Part shown: piece after piece, positions 52,910 through 62,426 of the stretch
Layout: every line of letters begins with the position of its first letter
How positions within the stretch are numbered: position 1 is the stretch's first letter
NCBI GenBank assembly: GCA_027592025.1
Contig: JAQCIQ010000003.1
Location: 1-64,000 of the forward strand
Direction of reading: 5' to 3'
Origin: Bacteroidota bacterium
Lineage (GTDB): Bacteria > Bacteroidota > Bacteroidia > Flavobacteriales > Flavobacteriaceae
DNA: 64,000 nt
The notes under the pieces: generated by a model
Told to the model about the DNA's origin: nothing
The model's input: only the letters and a program-made list of their open reading frames with translations
Database searches by the model: none
Program-made: the position numbers and the translations under genes

Positions 52910-55705
52910 TTAAAACCATTTTCTCCTGAACAGTTCAACCAATTTTTTGGGCGATGTAGTGGCTACAAATCTCAGTTTACTGAAGTAATTGGGCTGAACG
53001 ATTTCCCAACCCAAATTGGAGTATACTGGAAAATAAAGTTCGAAATAGTCTGGAATAAAATTTAGCCTGATCCCCGAGTCATAGGCAAAAAACGGTCGTC
53101 TGTTGGTGCTGTTTTTGCTCAATCCTAAATCGCCATAAACCTCGACCCAACGATAGATGTTGGTGCTCACATTGGCCGTCGCCATCCATTCATTGGCCGA
53201 GCGCGGGTTGAGGATGGATTTGAACCCTCCATCAGAAATGTAGATTTGTTGGCTAAAGACACCGTTGTTTTCGGCGCGTCCCAAGTAGTTGTATTCAAAC
53301 AGATAATCGGAAGGACGGTCAAGAGAAAAATCGAAAAAATTGGTGTGTTTGACGTTGTGAAAGAGGAAAGTTCCAGCAAATAGTCTCAGATTGAATTGCC
53401 GTTTATTGGTCAATTTTCTGTATTCGTATTCTAAGCTCACCTTACCAAAGTCGCCAGAAATCTGAACGTCTATTTTTCCGCCGTTGTAGTCAAACAAATT
53501 GCTGTCGGATGCGCCATATTGCAAATTGAAGACGCCGTAGTTTGGAGACAGGTCTGCTTCAGAGACAGCGTCATTGGCTATCGATACGTATTTCAAGGTG
53601 ATATTTTGGCGCTTATTGGATCTCAGGTCTTGAGGGTTTCTAAAATTTAAGAGAACGAATGGTGAAATAACCCGCCCAAATTTGCCAATACCAATGGAGC
53701 TGTAACTCCCAAAAATACCCGAGGTGACGTTATAAAGTTTTGAATGGTCGATGTTGTAATAATTAATTACTGAAGCTCTACCTGTCCAAATTTTAGACTT
53801 GGTCGAAAATTGAGGAACAAAATTGACTCTAAAGGATTTGCGCAACAATGAGTGGTTGGTGAAATATCCCCCTACACCCAAGCCGTCATAGATATTGCCA
53901 AATTCAACCACTGGCACCGCAAAAAATTGAGAATAGGCGGGGTCTTCAATGTCAGCGCCTAATTTGATTTTAAGAGGCCTGAAGGAAAACAAATGTCTTT
54001 TGCTGCTTGACGAGTTGTTCCTGTAATTAACTTCTGAGATATTGGTTTTTGGATTTAAAACAATGCGAGCTGTGTTTGGGTCTGTCCATGCCTCCGAACT
54101 GCCATCAATCCATAGATTTGCTTTGCCGCCATCCTTATAAAATACTGCCATTTCAACAGGAATGCCGGTATTAAAACGGTCGACGAACTGAAATTCATTG
54201 CTCGATTTCCGAACGATTTTAAAATCTAATTTGTCATTTTTCTTTACGTAGCTCTCAAAAAACCAATCCGTGGGTAGGTCGGTTAACGACGAAACCTGAG
54301 TCCGAAACTCCTCGATCGTGTGTTTTTCGGTATTACCGTCCTTGAAAAAAGCAGTGATGGCTTCCTTGATCAGAGGCTTGCCAGTGTAAGCGTCCAAATA
54401 CTTCATTCCTAACCCAGATTTGTAAGGATTGGTATATGTTTGATTGAACTTCAACAAACTGTCTTTTGGAGTGTTCAGAGCTTGATCTCGGTTGGTTCTT
54501 GCCATTTGCTCATAAAACAAACGATACTGTCCGTTGAAAGGAAGTTTGGCAAGATTATAGGATCGAATACCCCACCAATTGGATATTTCTCCCAACAATT
54601 TTAGGTCGGGATAGTGTTCTTCGACAAATAGCATCAAGAAATAGGTTTCCATACCCGATTGCAACCAAAATTCATTTCTTGGATTGGTATCGAGCTGTCC
54701 GTCTAAGGCGTTATGAGCAATCTGCTTGACCAATTCGAGTTCAAATTGCAGTTCTTTAGGGTAAGGCTGTAAAAATGAAGGAAACCTGTCCAAACCATAT
54801 ACCGGACTGTGTTTGCCCGCAGCTTGAGTAATGGGCAATTGAGCATCGGATATTTTGCCAAAGAATCCGTTCAGAAAATTGACCACTTTTTCGATTGAAG
54901 CTATTTCGCTTTGGTCGTCCAAGCCTTTGTCGTCAAGGTCAGTGGCGATTCTCAAATCGGCAGCTTGGAAAGATCTTAAGGGCTGGTCCTTTTTAAATAC
55001 TAGGGTACAGTTACGGCCTTCGCCAAACCATTGAGCCTTGATTACTGCGGTATTGTCTTCATTTGGATTGATCAAATCCGAATACATGTATAACGGCACA
55101 TCAGAGGATATTTGAAGGACAACTTTGGCTTTTGGGGCATACAAGTCATCTAAATTCTTATTGGATTGCAACATCCAACCGTTGTCATAAACGGCGGGCC
55201 ATAGGAGCCAGTTTTTTAGATAAACATTACCCTTGTCGTCTTGTCCATAGGCCGTGAATTTGCTGTTTGGCAAAACCAAATTATATTCAATAACAAATTT
55301 CAATGTTTCGCCCGAACGCAACGGTTGATTGAGTGTAATTTTCCATACGTCTGCTTTGTCTGCAGGGCGTTCGTATTGCAACACATCTCCATTGGCTTCG
55401 GTCCAAAGGTTGATTTCAGTGTGCCCATAGTCTGAACTATTGGCGTAATGAAAACTGGAAATAAATTCTTCCTCAAATCTTTTGGCCAATTCAGTGTCGC
55501 GCGAGCTGTAGCTGTTGTTCCAGTCGTGCAAATAGATCACCTCCAAGGTGTCGTCACTGTTGTTGGTGTATTCAATCTCTTGAGTGACTTTTAAAGTTTT
55601 GGTGACAGAATTATAGTTTCCTACAACATTAATATTGAGTTGACCTCGCGATTGAATGCTAATAAAAAGAAAAAAAGCGGTGTATTTGAGGGTCTGGGCT
55701 GTCAA
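52910..55705 (-). CDS. Peptidase M1-like outer-membrane protein lacking the zinc site
   Basis: 931 residues. A signal peptide reaches R-G-Q (~22). N-terminal ~500 residues follow the M1 aminopeptidase plan (beta domain, then the thermolysin-like domain with W-F-F-E-S-Y at its end). At the zinc position the sequence is K-Q-I-A-H (327-331) instead of H-E-x-x-H, and the following N-E-G becomes Q-S-G. The last ~400 residues are beta-strand rich, like an outer-membrane barrel, ending in R-K-W-F. Probably catalytically dead; role unknown. Start TTG overlaps the upstream stop (TTGA). Confidence 0.78.
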   Translation of the reverse strand: MTAQTLKYTAFFLFISIQSRGQLNINVVGNYNSVTKTLKVTQEIEYTNNSDDTLEVIYLHDWNNSYSSRDTELAKRFEEEFISSFHYANSSDYGHTEINLWTEANGDVLQYERPADKADVWKITLNQPLRSGETLKFVIEYNLVLPNSKFTAYGQDDKGNVYLKNWLLWPAVYDNGWMLQSNKNLDDLYAPKAKVVLQISSDVPLYMYSDLINPNEDNTAVIKAQWFGEGRNCTLVFKKDQPLRSFQAADLRIATDLDDKGLDDQSEIASIEKVVNFLNGFFGKISDAQLPITQAAGKHSPVYGLDRFPSFLQPYPKELQFELELVKQIAHNALDGQLDTNPRNEFWLQSGMETYFLMLFVEEHYPDLKLLGEISNWWGIRSYNLAKLPFNGQYRLFYEQMARTNRDQALNTPKDSLLKFNQTYTNPYKSGLGMKYLDAYTGKPLIKEAITAFFKDGNTEKHTIEEFRTQVSSLTDLPTDWFFESYVKKNDKLDFKIVRKSSNEFQFVDRFNTGIPVEMAVFYKDGGKANLWIDGSSEAWTDPNTARIVLNPKTNISEVNYRNNSSSSKRHLFSFRPLKIKLGADIEDPAYSQFFAVPVVEFGNIYDGLGVGGYFTNHSLLRKSFRVNFVPQFSTKSKIWTGRASVINYYNIDHSKLYNVTSGIFGSYSSIGIGKFGRVISPFVLLNFRNPQDLRSNKRQNITLKYVSIANDAVSEADLSPNYGVFNLQYGASDSNLFDYNGGKIDVQISGDFGKVSLEYEYRKLTNKRQFNLRLFAGTFLFHNVKHTNFFDFSLDRPSDYLFEYNYLGRAENNGVFSQQIYISDGGFKSILNPRSANEWMATANVSTNIYRWVEVYGDLGLSKNSTNRRPFFAYDSGIRLNFIPDYFELYFPVYSNLGWEIVQPNYFSKLRFVATTSPKKLVELFRRKWF

Positions 55706-56964
55706 TATTTGATAAATTTTTGAGGAGGAGCTGCCGATAAATTACTCTTCACCAAGTACTGACCATTGGACCAATGCGAGGATTGAATGAATAGGTTTGA
55801 AGCACTCCCGACTGGAGTTTCGGAGATCAATCGACCCATATTGTCATAGATAAGTAGGTAGCTTTCTGTCCCAAATATACGAGAATTTACTTCAACCTCT
55901 AATCCATCCTTGATTTGATTGTATGCCAGATGAAAGTCTTTATTCATGTCTCCGAAGGAAGCAGAACTCAGAAAACTGTCATTGGAGAAGAGTTGCAAGC
56001 GGATTGGCAAATGATCACTCATGTTATACAAATGTTCTCTCAGACTGGCATCGTAAAGATCACCGTCGCAATTGGGCGAATTGATCGATTGGTTGAAACA
56101 GTTGGAGTTGTTGTTGTTCCCTACGGAATTATAGCTGTCTTCGACGTAGGTCAATGAGCCCCCGTTGAGTAAGTTGGTTGATGTGAGGATGAAATCAAAC
56201 CTGTCGTCAAAGCCTCCCGAGGCAAATCCGCCACCAGAGGTAGCATGGGTCGATTGGGAAAATACATCTAAGAAATCCAGGTTGTTGTGCCAATCACCCG
56301 ATCGGTTAACGGGATCCGCCAAAGTGATGTTATTGGTTGAATCTAATAGTTCTAAATAGGCAGGCTCGTTACTCGAATACAGATTGAAATCACCTGAAAG
56401 TATAACGTAGGCATTGCTGTCTAAACTCTCAAGATACGTCGTGAAATCTTCTACCATATCAAGCCTGAGTTGCTCGTTATCCGATCCAGAGGAAGCCTTG
56501 AGATGACCAACAAATACGTGAATTACAAAAGGGTCTGTCGCTTGACTGGTGGTGTTGAGTTTTAAGGTGTAATGATTGAAATCTCGCAAATAGGTCACTA
56601 CCACGTCTTGGTCTTCGAGGATGAATTTGGACTGGTCAAAAAATATCAAGTTTTGCAAACTGTTTTGATCGTTCCCATTGTCGTCAGAGGTGTTGGTCCA
56701 AAAAGGCGCAGCGATATAATTGGAGTCTAAGGCTTGCAATCGTTCTTCGATTAGATTGGCACCTTCTTGGTTGTTCAGTTCACAAACCATCAACAAATCA
56801 GGCCGAGTTGCGTCGAGAATAGCCTGTAAATGGTCAATGCGATTAGCGTCTCCAACAGAGGGAAATTGCAATAAATTGTAAAACATCAAATTCAGAACTT
56901 CTTGGGCACTGACGGTGTTTAGCGCGAAAATTAATCCGACACAAACAAAAAAACGATTTTTCAT
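55702..56964 (-). CDS. Secreted endonuclease/exonuclease/phosphatase-family protein with type IX signal
   Basis: 420 residues. Signal peptide to about A-L-N-T-V-S-A-Q. The EEP fold is seen as L-N-L-M-F-Y-N-L-L-Q-F, V-C-E-L-N-N-Q-E (catalytic Glu), L-S-G-D-F-N-L (DN motif), F-D-F-I-L and S-D-H-L-P (catalytic His). The ~80-residue end (Y-L-L-I-Y-D-N-M-G-R-L-I-S-E-T ... G-Q-Y-L-V-K) is a type IX sorting domain. It may degrade extracellular nucleic acid or phosphoesters. First gene of a pair with the M1-like protein. Confidence 0.85.
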   Translation of the reverse strand: MKNRFFVCVGLIFALNTVSAQEVLNLMFYNLLQFPSVGDANRIDHLQAILDATRPDLLMVCELNNQEGANLIEERLQALDSNYIAAPFWTNTSDDNGNDQNSLQNLIFFDQSKFILEDQDVVVTYLRDFNHYTLKLNTTSQATDPFVIHVFVGHLKASSGSDNEQLRLDMVEDFTTYLESLDSNAYVILSGDFNLYSSNEPAYLELLDSTNNITLADPVNRSGDWHNNLDFLDVFSQSTHATSGGGFASGGFDDRFDFILTSTNLLNGGSLTYVEDSYNSVGNNNNSNCFNQSINSPNCDGDLYDASLREHLYNMSDHLPIRLQLFSNDSFLSSASFGDMNKDFHLAYNQIKDGLEVEVNSRIFGTESYLLIYDNMGRLISETPVGSASNLFIQSSHWSNGQYLVKSNLSAAPPQKFIKY

Positions 56965-57029
56965 TAGCTGTAGTTATTCGTGTACCTTTTTATCAAAGCA
57001 CTGAAAACATAACAGCAGATAAGTGGTGG

Positions 57030-57710
57030 TTAAAAGTTGGGGCTGTAACTGGTATTGCGATAAAATTCATTGAGAATATCAATAACCTCGTCAGGGGTGT
57101 TTACCAGATGCATCAATGAAAGGTCTTCTGGACTGATGTTTTTGAATTGATCCAAAATTACTTTTTTGACCCAGTCTAGCATGCCGCTCCAAAATTCTGA
57201 ACCGACCAGTATGATTGGGAATGCGGTTACTTTTTTGGTTTGAATGAGAGTAATGGCTTCAAAAAGTTCGTCTAGAGTACCAAAGCCTCCAGGCATGACC
57301 ACAAATCCTTGGGCGTATTTGACAAACATCACTTTACGCACAAAGAAGTAATCGAAGTTTAAGAGTTTGTCGTTGTCGATGTAAGGATTAGAATATTGCT
57401 CCATTGGCAACTCAATATTCAATCCAACGGAAGGTCCTTTGGCCTCTTGAGCGCCCCTGTTGGCCGCTTCCATAATGCCGGGTCCTCCGCCAGTAATGAC
57501 ACCATAGCCTTCCTTTACGATGCGAGCGGCAATCTGTTGGCCAAGTTGGTAATATTGATCGTTTTCAGGTGTTCTGGCAGAGCCAAAAATAGAAATGCAC
57601 GGACCAATTCTACTCATGCGCTCAAAGCCATCGACGAACTCGCCCATGATTTTAAATATCGCCCAAGAATCATTAGTCTTCTTGTCGTTCCAGTCTTTAT
57701 GTGAACTCAT
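57030..57710 (-). CDS. LOG-family (TIGR00730) Rossmann-fold protein
   Basis: 226 residues. LOG hallmarks G-G-G-P-G-I-M-E-A-A-N-R-G-A and P-G-G-F-G-T-L-D-E-L-F-E are intact. Enzymes of this family hydrolyse nucleoside 5'-monophosphate N-glycosidic bonds (cytokinin-like or purine nucleotides). ATG 57710 immediately follows the uvrA stop, with no spacer, indicating an operon. Confidence 0.9.
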   Translation of the reverse strand: MSSHKDWNDKKTNDSWAIFKIMGEFVDGFERMSRIGPCISIFGSARTPENDQYYQLGQQIAARIVKEGYGVITGGGPGIMEAANRGAQEAKGPSVGLNIELPMEQYSNPYIDNDKLLNFDYFFVRKVMFVKYAQGFVVMPGGFGTLDELFEAITLIQTKKVTAFPIILVGSEFWSGMLDWVKKVILDQFKNISPEDLSLMHLVNTPDEVIDILNEFYRNTSYSPNF

Positions 57711-60560
57711 TTAATTAGTTTTAAATGTTGAAATTAACTCTTTTTTCAGATATTGAGCCGTATATCCTTCAGAATTGCGACAAATCTCTTCTGGGGTACC
57801 AGTCGCGAGAACCTTTCCACCGCCTTTTCCGCCCTCAGGACCAAGGTCAATGATGTAATCGACCAGTTTGATGACATCGAGGTTGTGTTCGATGATTAAA
57901 ATGGTATTGCCTTTGTCCGCCAGTCGGTTGAGCACCCCCATCAAAATACGAATGTCTTCGAAATGCAAACCTGTTGTAGGCTCATCCAAGATGTAAAACG
58001 TATTTCCAGTATCCTTTTTGGATAACTCTGCGGCTAATTTAATCCGCTGTGCCTCTCCTCCTGAAAGGGTAGTGGATTGCTGTCCCAAAGAGATGTACCC
58101 CAATCCGACGTCCTGAAGTGTTTTTAGTTTTCTGTATATTTTTGGAATGTGTTCGAAAAAATCTACTGATTCGTCGATAGTCATTTCTAAAACGTCGCTG
58201 ATACTTTTTCCTTTATACCTTACCTCCAAAGTTTCGCGATTGAATCGCTTGCCATTGCAAGTTTCGCACTCCACGAATACATCGGGAAGAAAGTTCATTT
58301 CGATGACTCGAAGACCTCCGCCTTTGCAAGTTTCGCACCTTCCACCAGCAACGTTAAAACTGAAACGACCGGGCTTGTAACCCCTAATCATGGCCTCGGG
58401 TATTCTAACGAATAAGTCTCTTATTTCGCTAAACACACCAGTATAAGTTGCGGGATTACTGCGAGGCGTTCGGCCAATAGGGGATTGGTTGATGTCTATG
58501 ACCTTGTCGATGTGTTCAAGCCCTTGAATGCTTTGGTAAGGCATCGGAATTTTTATTCCATTAAAATAATGGGCATTCATTATGGGATATAACGTCTCGT
58601 TCACCAAGGTCGATTTGCCACTTCCCGAAACTCCAGTAACGCCAATCATTAAACCTAAAGGGAAGTTAACACTGACGTTTTTTAGGTTGTTGCCATTACA
58701 TCCATTTAATGCAATCAAGTGGCCATTGCCTATTCGCCTTTCTTTTGGAATTTCCAATGACAAAGCCCCGCTGAGATAGTCAGAAGTGAGGTTGTGAAAC
58801 TTTAAAATCTCTTCAGGTGTGCCTTGGGCAATGATCTCTCCGCCATGTTTGCCAGCAAAAGGTCCCATATCAATGACGTGGTCAGACTTGAGAATCATGT
58901 CTTTGTCGTGCTCCACGACAATGATTGAATTGCCGACATCCCTTAAGTTAATTAAGGAATCGATCAGTTTTTCATTATCCCGTTGATGTAAGCCAATACT
59001 GGGTTCGTCTAAAATATAGAGCACTCCAACCAGCTGCGATCCAATTTGAGTGGCCAATCTTATCCTTTGTGCTTCTCCACCAGACAGGGATTTAGAACTA
59101 CGCCCAAGGGTCAGGTAGTCTAGACCTACGTTCAGCAAAAATTCAATGCGCGTGCTAATTTCTTTAAGGACCTCTGAACCGATTGCCAATTGCTGGCTGC
59201 TCAAGTGAGGTTCCAAATTTGCAATCCATGTCGACAGATCTTGGATGTCCATTGCCGATAGATCGGCGATATTTTTATTATTGATTTTGAAAAATAGGGC
59301 TTCCTTTTTCAGCCTACCCCCATGACATTCTGGACAGTCGATTTGCTCCAAATAGGATTTGGCCCAACGTTTTAACGGGCCAGAATCGGTATGATTGAAT
59401 TGTTGCTCAATAAAGGTCACGATACCGTCGAAGTCAATTTTCAAATTTCGAGTCACGCCTAGGGTGTCACTTTTGACTTCAAACTGTTCCTTGCCACCGT
59501 ACAAAATCACGTCTAAGGCTTTTTCAGGAATCTTGTTGATGGGATCAGACAGGCTGAATCCATAACGCAAGGCTATTATTTCCAGTTGACGGTTGATCCA
59601 TGTGTCCTTTGAATTGTTGTGCGGGGTCAAGCCGCCTTGCTTGATGGAAACCTTGTCGTCTGGAATGATTTTGGACATGTTGGCCCTATGCAGCATCCCA
59701 AGTCCATCGCAGGTTGAGCAGGCACCCTTAGGCGAATTGAATGAAAAATTATTAGGCTCCGGCTGCGCATAGGAAAGGCCCGTCGTGGGGCACATCAAAT
59801 GTCTACTGAAATACCTTAATTCACCAGTTTCATTGGACAAAACCATCAGCGCATTGTCCCCTTGATGCATGGCAGTAATGATGGTTTCTTCCAAACGTTT
59901 TTTAAAATCCTCAGTTGGCTCGACGACCAGGCGGTCTATAACAATCTCAATGTCGTGAGTTTTATAACGGTCTACCTTCATGCCACGACCGATGTCTCTA
60001 ATTTCTCCATCCACGCGCACTTTAATAAATCCTTGTCTTGCGATAGACTCAAACAATTCTCTGTAATGACCCTTTCTGGATTTAACGACGGGCGCCAGAA
60101 CGGTTATTTTTTGACCATCAAATTGACTCATGATCAGTTCCAAAATCTGTTCGTCGGAATAACTGACCATTTTCTCGTTGGTGTTGTAACTGTAAGCATC
60201 CGCCGCGCGGGCGAATAAAAGTCTGAGAAAATCGTAAATTTCTGTAATAGTCCCAACAGTAGATCTTGGTGATCGGTTGGTGGTTTTTTGCTCTATGGCA
60301 ATCACTGGAGAAAGCCCGTCAATTTTATCGACATCTGGTCGTTCAAGGCCTCCTAAAAACTGTCTGGCATAGGCAGAAAAAGTCTCGATATATCTCCGTT
60401 GCCCTTCGGCATAAATGGTGTCAAAAGCTAAAGAAGACTTACCGCTGCCCGAAAGCCCGGTAATGACCACCAGTTGATTTCTGGGAATGCTTACGTCGAT
60501 ATTTTTTAGGTTGTGAACACGAGCACCTAAAACTTCGATAAATTCCCCTTTCTGTTCCAT
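57711..60560 (-). CDS. uvrA: UvrABC system protein A
   Basis: 949 residues from ATG 60560. DNA-damage recognition ATPase of nucleotide excision repair. Walker A G-L-S-G-S-G-K-S at 35-42 and G-V-S-G-S-G-K-S in the second half, two L-S-G-G-E-A-Q-R-I signatures, and D-E-P-S-I-G-L-H and D-E-P-T-T-G-L-H. The C-terminal zinc module (C-E-T-C ... C-E-T-C) is complete. In the first module the opening pair is C-P-T-T, so one of four ligands is missing. No UvrB or UvrC gene lies here. Confidence 0.96.
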   Translation of the reverse strand: MEQKGEFIEVLGARVHNLKNIDVSIPRNQLVVITGLSGSGKSSLAFDTIYAEGQRRYIETFSAYARQFLGGLERPDVDKIDGLSPVIAIEQKTTNRSPRSTVGTITEIYDFLRLLFARAADAYSYNTNEKMVSYSDEQILELIMSQFDGQKITVLAPVVKSRKGHYRELFESIARQGFIKVRVDGEIRDIGRGMKVDRYKTHDIEIVIDRLVVEPTEDFKKRLEETIITAMHQGDNALMVLSNETGELRYFSRHLMCPTTGLSYAQPEPNNFSFNSPKGACSTCDGLGMLHRANMSKIIPDDKVSIKQGGLTPHNNSKDTWINRQLEIIALRYGFSLSDPINKIPEKALDVILYGGKEQFEVKSDTLGVTRNLKIDFDGIVTFIEQQFNHTDSGPLKRWAKSYLEQIDCPECHGGRLKKEALFFKINNKNIADLSAMDIQDLSTWIANLEPHLSSQQLAIGSEVLKEISTRIEFLLNVGLDYLTLGRSSKSLSGGEAQRIRLATQIGSQLVGVLYILDEPSIGLHQRDNEKLIDSLINLRDVGNSIIVVEHDKDMILKSDHVIDMGPFAGKHGGEIIAQGTPEEILKFHNLTSDYLSGALSLEIPKERRIGNGHLIALNGCNGNNLKNVSVNFPLGLMIGVTGVSGSGKSTLVNETLYPIMNAHYFNGIKIPMPYQSIQGLEHIDKVIDINQSPIGRTPRSNPATYTGVFSEIRDLFVRIPEAMIRGYKPGRFSFNVAGGRCETCKGGGLRVIEMNFLPDVFVECETCNGKRFNRETLEVRYKGKSISDVLEMTIDESVDFFEHIPKIYRKLKTLQDVGLGYISLGQQSTTLSGGEAQRIKLAAELSKKDTGNTFYILDEPTTGLHFEDIRILMGVLNRLADKGNTILIIEHNLDVIKLVDYIIDLGPEGGKGGGKVLATGTPEEICRNSEGYTAQYLKKELISTFKTN

Positions 60561-60671
60561 ATTTGGCAAACGGCGAAATTACAATTTTTAATTGCAAAGG
60601 GAAAACAAGTCGGTGTCTAAGTCAATAATAAAAACTGTTTATAATTTGCCTGACGTTTGTGTCCTCTCGGC

Positions 60672-60998
60672 CTATGCGCGGAGGATTTTTTCCAGAGCCT
60701 TACCCTGCGCCAATTCATCAATCAGCTTGTCTAAATATCGAATTTGCTGCATTAGTGGCTCTTTGATGTCTTCAACGCGATAACCACAGATGAGTCCTGT
60801 GATTTTGGAGACATTGGGATTCATGCGTGGAGCTTCTGCAAAAAAAGATTGGAAGTCAGTTCTGTTTTCCAAAATTCTGTCTAAAGCAGCTTCATCATAG
60901 CCTGTGAGCCAGAAAATAATTGCATTTACCTCTGCCTTGGTTCGCCCTTTCTTTTCGGCTTTGTTGATGTAATGAGGATAAACCCCTGCAAAAGACAT
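60672..60998 (-). CDS. DUF2200 protein
   Basis: 108 residues: [27 protein letters not shown] and [14 protein letters not shown] match the family. Function unknown. Relatives usually have about eight more residues before M-S-F; the upstream frame here reads ...R-V-Y-K-M-S-F, which resembles them, yet it has no ATG, GTG or TTG start. Divergent from glmM. Confidence 0.85.
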   Translation of the reverse strand: MSFAGVYPHYINKAEKKGRTKAEVNAIIFWLTGYDEAALDRILENRTDFQSFFAEAPRMNPNVSKITGLICGYRVEDIKEPLMQQIRYLDKLIDELAQGKALEKILRA

Positions 60999-61030
60999 TT
61001 TGTAAACTCTCGAGTGATCTAGTATCTTTG
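60999..61030 (+). promoter_or_regulatory. Promoter of the glmM-type gene
   Basis: TTTG (60999-61002), 20 bases, TATCTTTG (61023-61030); the -7 box is an exact match and ATG 61047 is 17 bases further on. Confidence 0.65.
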
Positions 61031-61046
61031 ATGAAAATTTTCGTTC

Positions 61047-62426
61047 ATGACACTCATTTCTTCAATCTCAGGAATTAGGGGCACCATTGGTGGTGCTTCA
61101 GGAGACAATCTTACACCAATTGAAGCAGTTTCCTTTGCCGCGGCTTACGGCACTTGGCTCAAATCGAGTAGCAATAAGAGTCACTATCGGGTGGTAATTG
61201 GTCGCGATGCCAGACCCTCTGGGCCTATGATTCAAGAATTGGTCATGCAGACTCTTGTTGGACAAGGCATTCATGTGGTCAACTTAGGATTGTCTACCAC
61301 GCCAACCGTGGAAATGGCCGTAGTCATGGAACACGCCGATGGTGGCATTATTCTGACGGCCAGCCACAACCCGAAGGAATGGAACGCTCTGAAACTGCTC
61401 GATCATCATGGAGAATTTTTGGATGCCAAGGCGGGCGAAGCCATCTTAAACCATGTCAAAGCCAACGACAGTGTTTTTGCTACTGTTGACGATTTGGGTA
61501 AAATCACCAAAAATGATGCTTATATCGACTTGCACATTGAAGCTATTTTAGCATTGGATTTGGTCGATGTCAAGGCTATTGAGAAAGCAAAATTCAAGGT
61601 GGTTGTGGATGGTGTTAATTCCTCAGGTGGGATTGCCGTTCCCCGCTTATTGGATGCCTTAGGCGTTCAAACTATCCCATTATTTTGTGAGCCCAACGGG
61701 CAGTTTCCTCACAACCCAGAACCTCTAAAAGCCCATTTGACTGATTTGTCAGAAACTGTGGTAAAGCATCGTGCTGACTTTGGTATTGCCGTTGATCCAG
61801 ATGTGGATCGTTTGGCCTTTGTTTGTGAAGACGGAGAAATGTTTGGTGAGGAATACACTTTGGTGGCATGTGCAGATTTTGTTTTGTCTCACACTCCCGG
61901 AGCAACCGTCAGCAACATGAGTTCGTCTCGTGCCTTGCAGGATGTGACCGTTAAATATGGTCAAACTTACAGTGCTAGTGCCGTTGGCGAAGTCAACGTG
62001 GTTAGCATGATGAAGGCTACTAATGCAGTTATTGGTGGAGAAGGAAATGGAGGGGTCATTTTGCCTGAATTGCACTATGGCAGAGATGCTTTGGCGGGAA
62101 TTGCTTTATTTTTAAGTTTACTGGCTAAGAACCCAATGAAAGTTTCAGACTTGAGAAAATCTTATCCGGATTATTTCATGAGCAAACAAAAAGTGGAGCT
62201 TACGCCAGATTTAGATATTGATGCCCTTTTGGCTCAAATGTCGGAACGCTATAAGCACGAAAAAGTGACCACTATTGACGGTGTTAAAATAGATTTTTCC
62301 GACTACTGGGTGCATCTTCGCAAAAGTAACACTGAACCAATTATTCGAATATACGTGGAAGCCCCTTCGCAGTCTAGAGCCGATGAGGTCGCTCAAGAAT
62401 TTATAACCGAATTGAAATCCCTTTAG
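61047..62426 (+). CDS. glmM: Phosphoglucosamine mutase / phosphomannomutase family
   Basis: 459 residues. Alpha-D-phosphohexomutase with four domains: catalytic phosphoserine in T-A-S-H-N-P, metal site D-P-D-V-D-R-L, sugar-binding G-E-G-N-G-G and phosphate-binding [10 protein letters not shown]. The family interconverts sugar 6- and 1-phosphates; GlmM supplies glucosamine-1-phosphate for peptidoglycan and LPS, and the length and motifs fit, though phosphomannomutase activity cannot be excluded. Its stop overlaps that of the acyltransferase by 4 bases. Confidence 0.85.
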   Translation: MTLISSISGIRGTIGGASGDNLTPIEAVSFAAAYGTWLKSSSNKSHYRVVIGRDARPSGPMIQELVMQTLVGQGIHVVNLGLSTTPTVEMAVVMEHADGGIILTASHNPKEWNALKLLDHHGEFLDAKAGEAILNHVKANDSVFATVDDLGKITKNDAYIDLHIEAILALDLVDVKAIEKAKFKVVVDGVNSSGGIAVPRLLDALGVQTIPLFCEPNGQFPHNPEPLKAHLTDLSETVVKHRADFGIAVDPDVDRLAFVCEDGEMFGEEYTLVACADFVLSHTPGATVSNMSSSRALQDVTVKYGQTYSASAVGEVNVVSMMKATNAVIGGEGNGGVILPELHYGRDALAGIALFLSLLAKNPMKVSDLRKSYPDYFMSKQKVELTPDLDIDALLAQMSERYKHEKVTTIDGVKIDFSDYWVHLRKSNTEPIIRIYVEAPSQSRADEVAQEFITELKSL

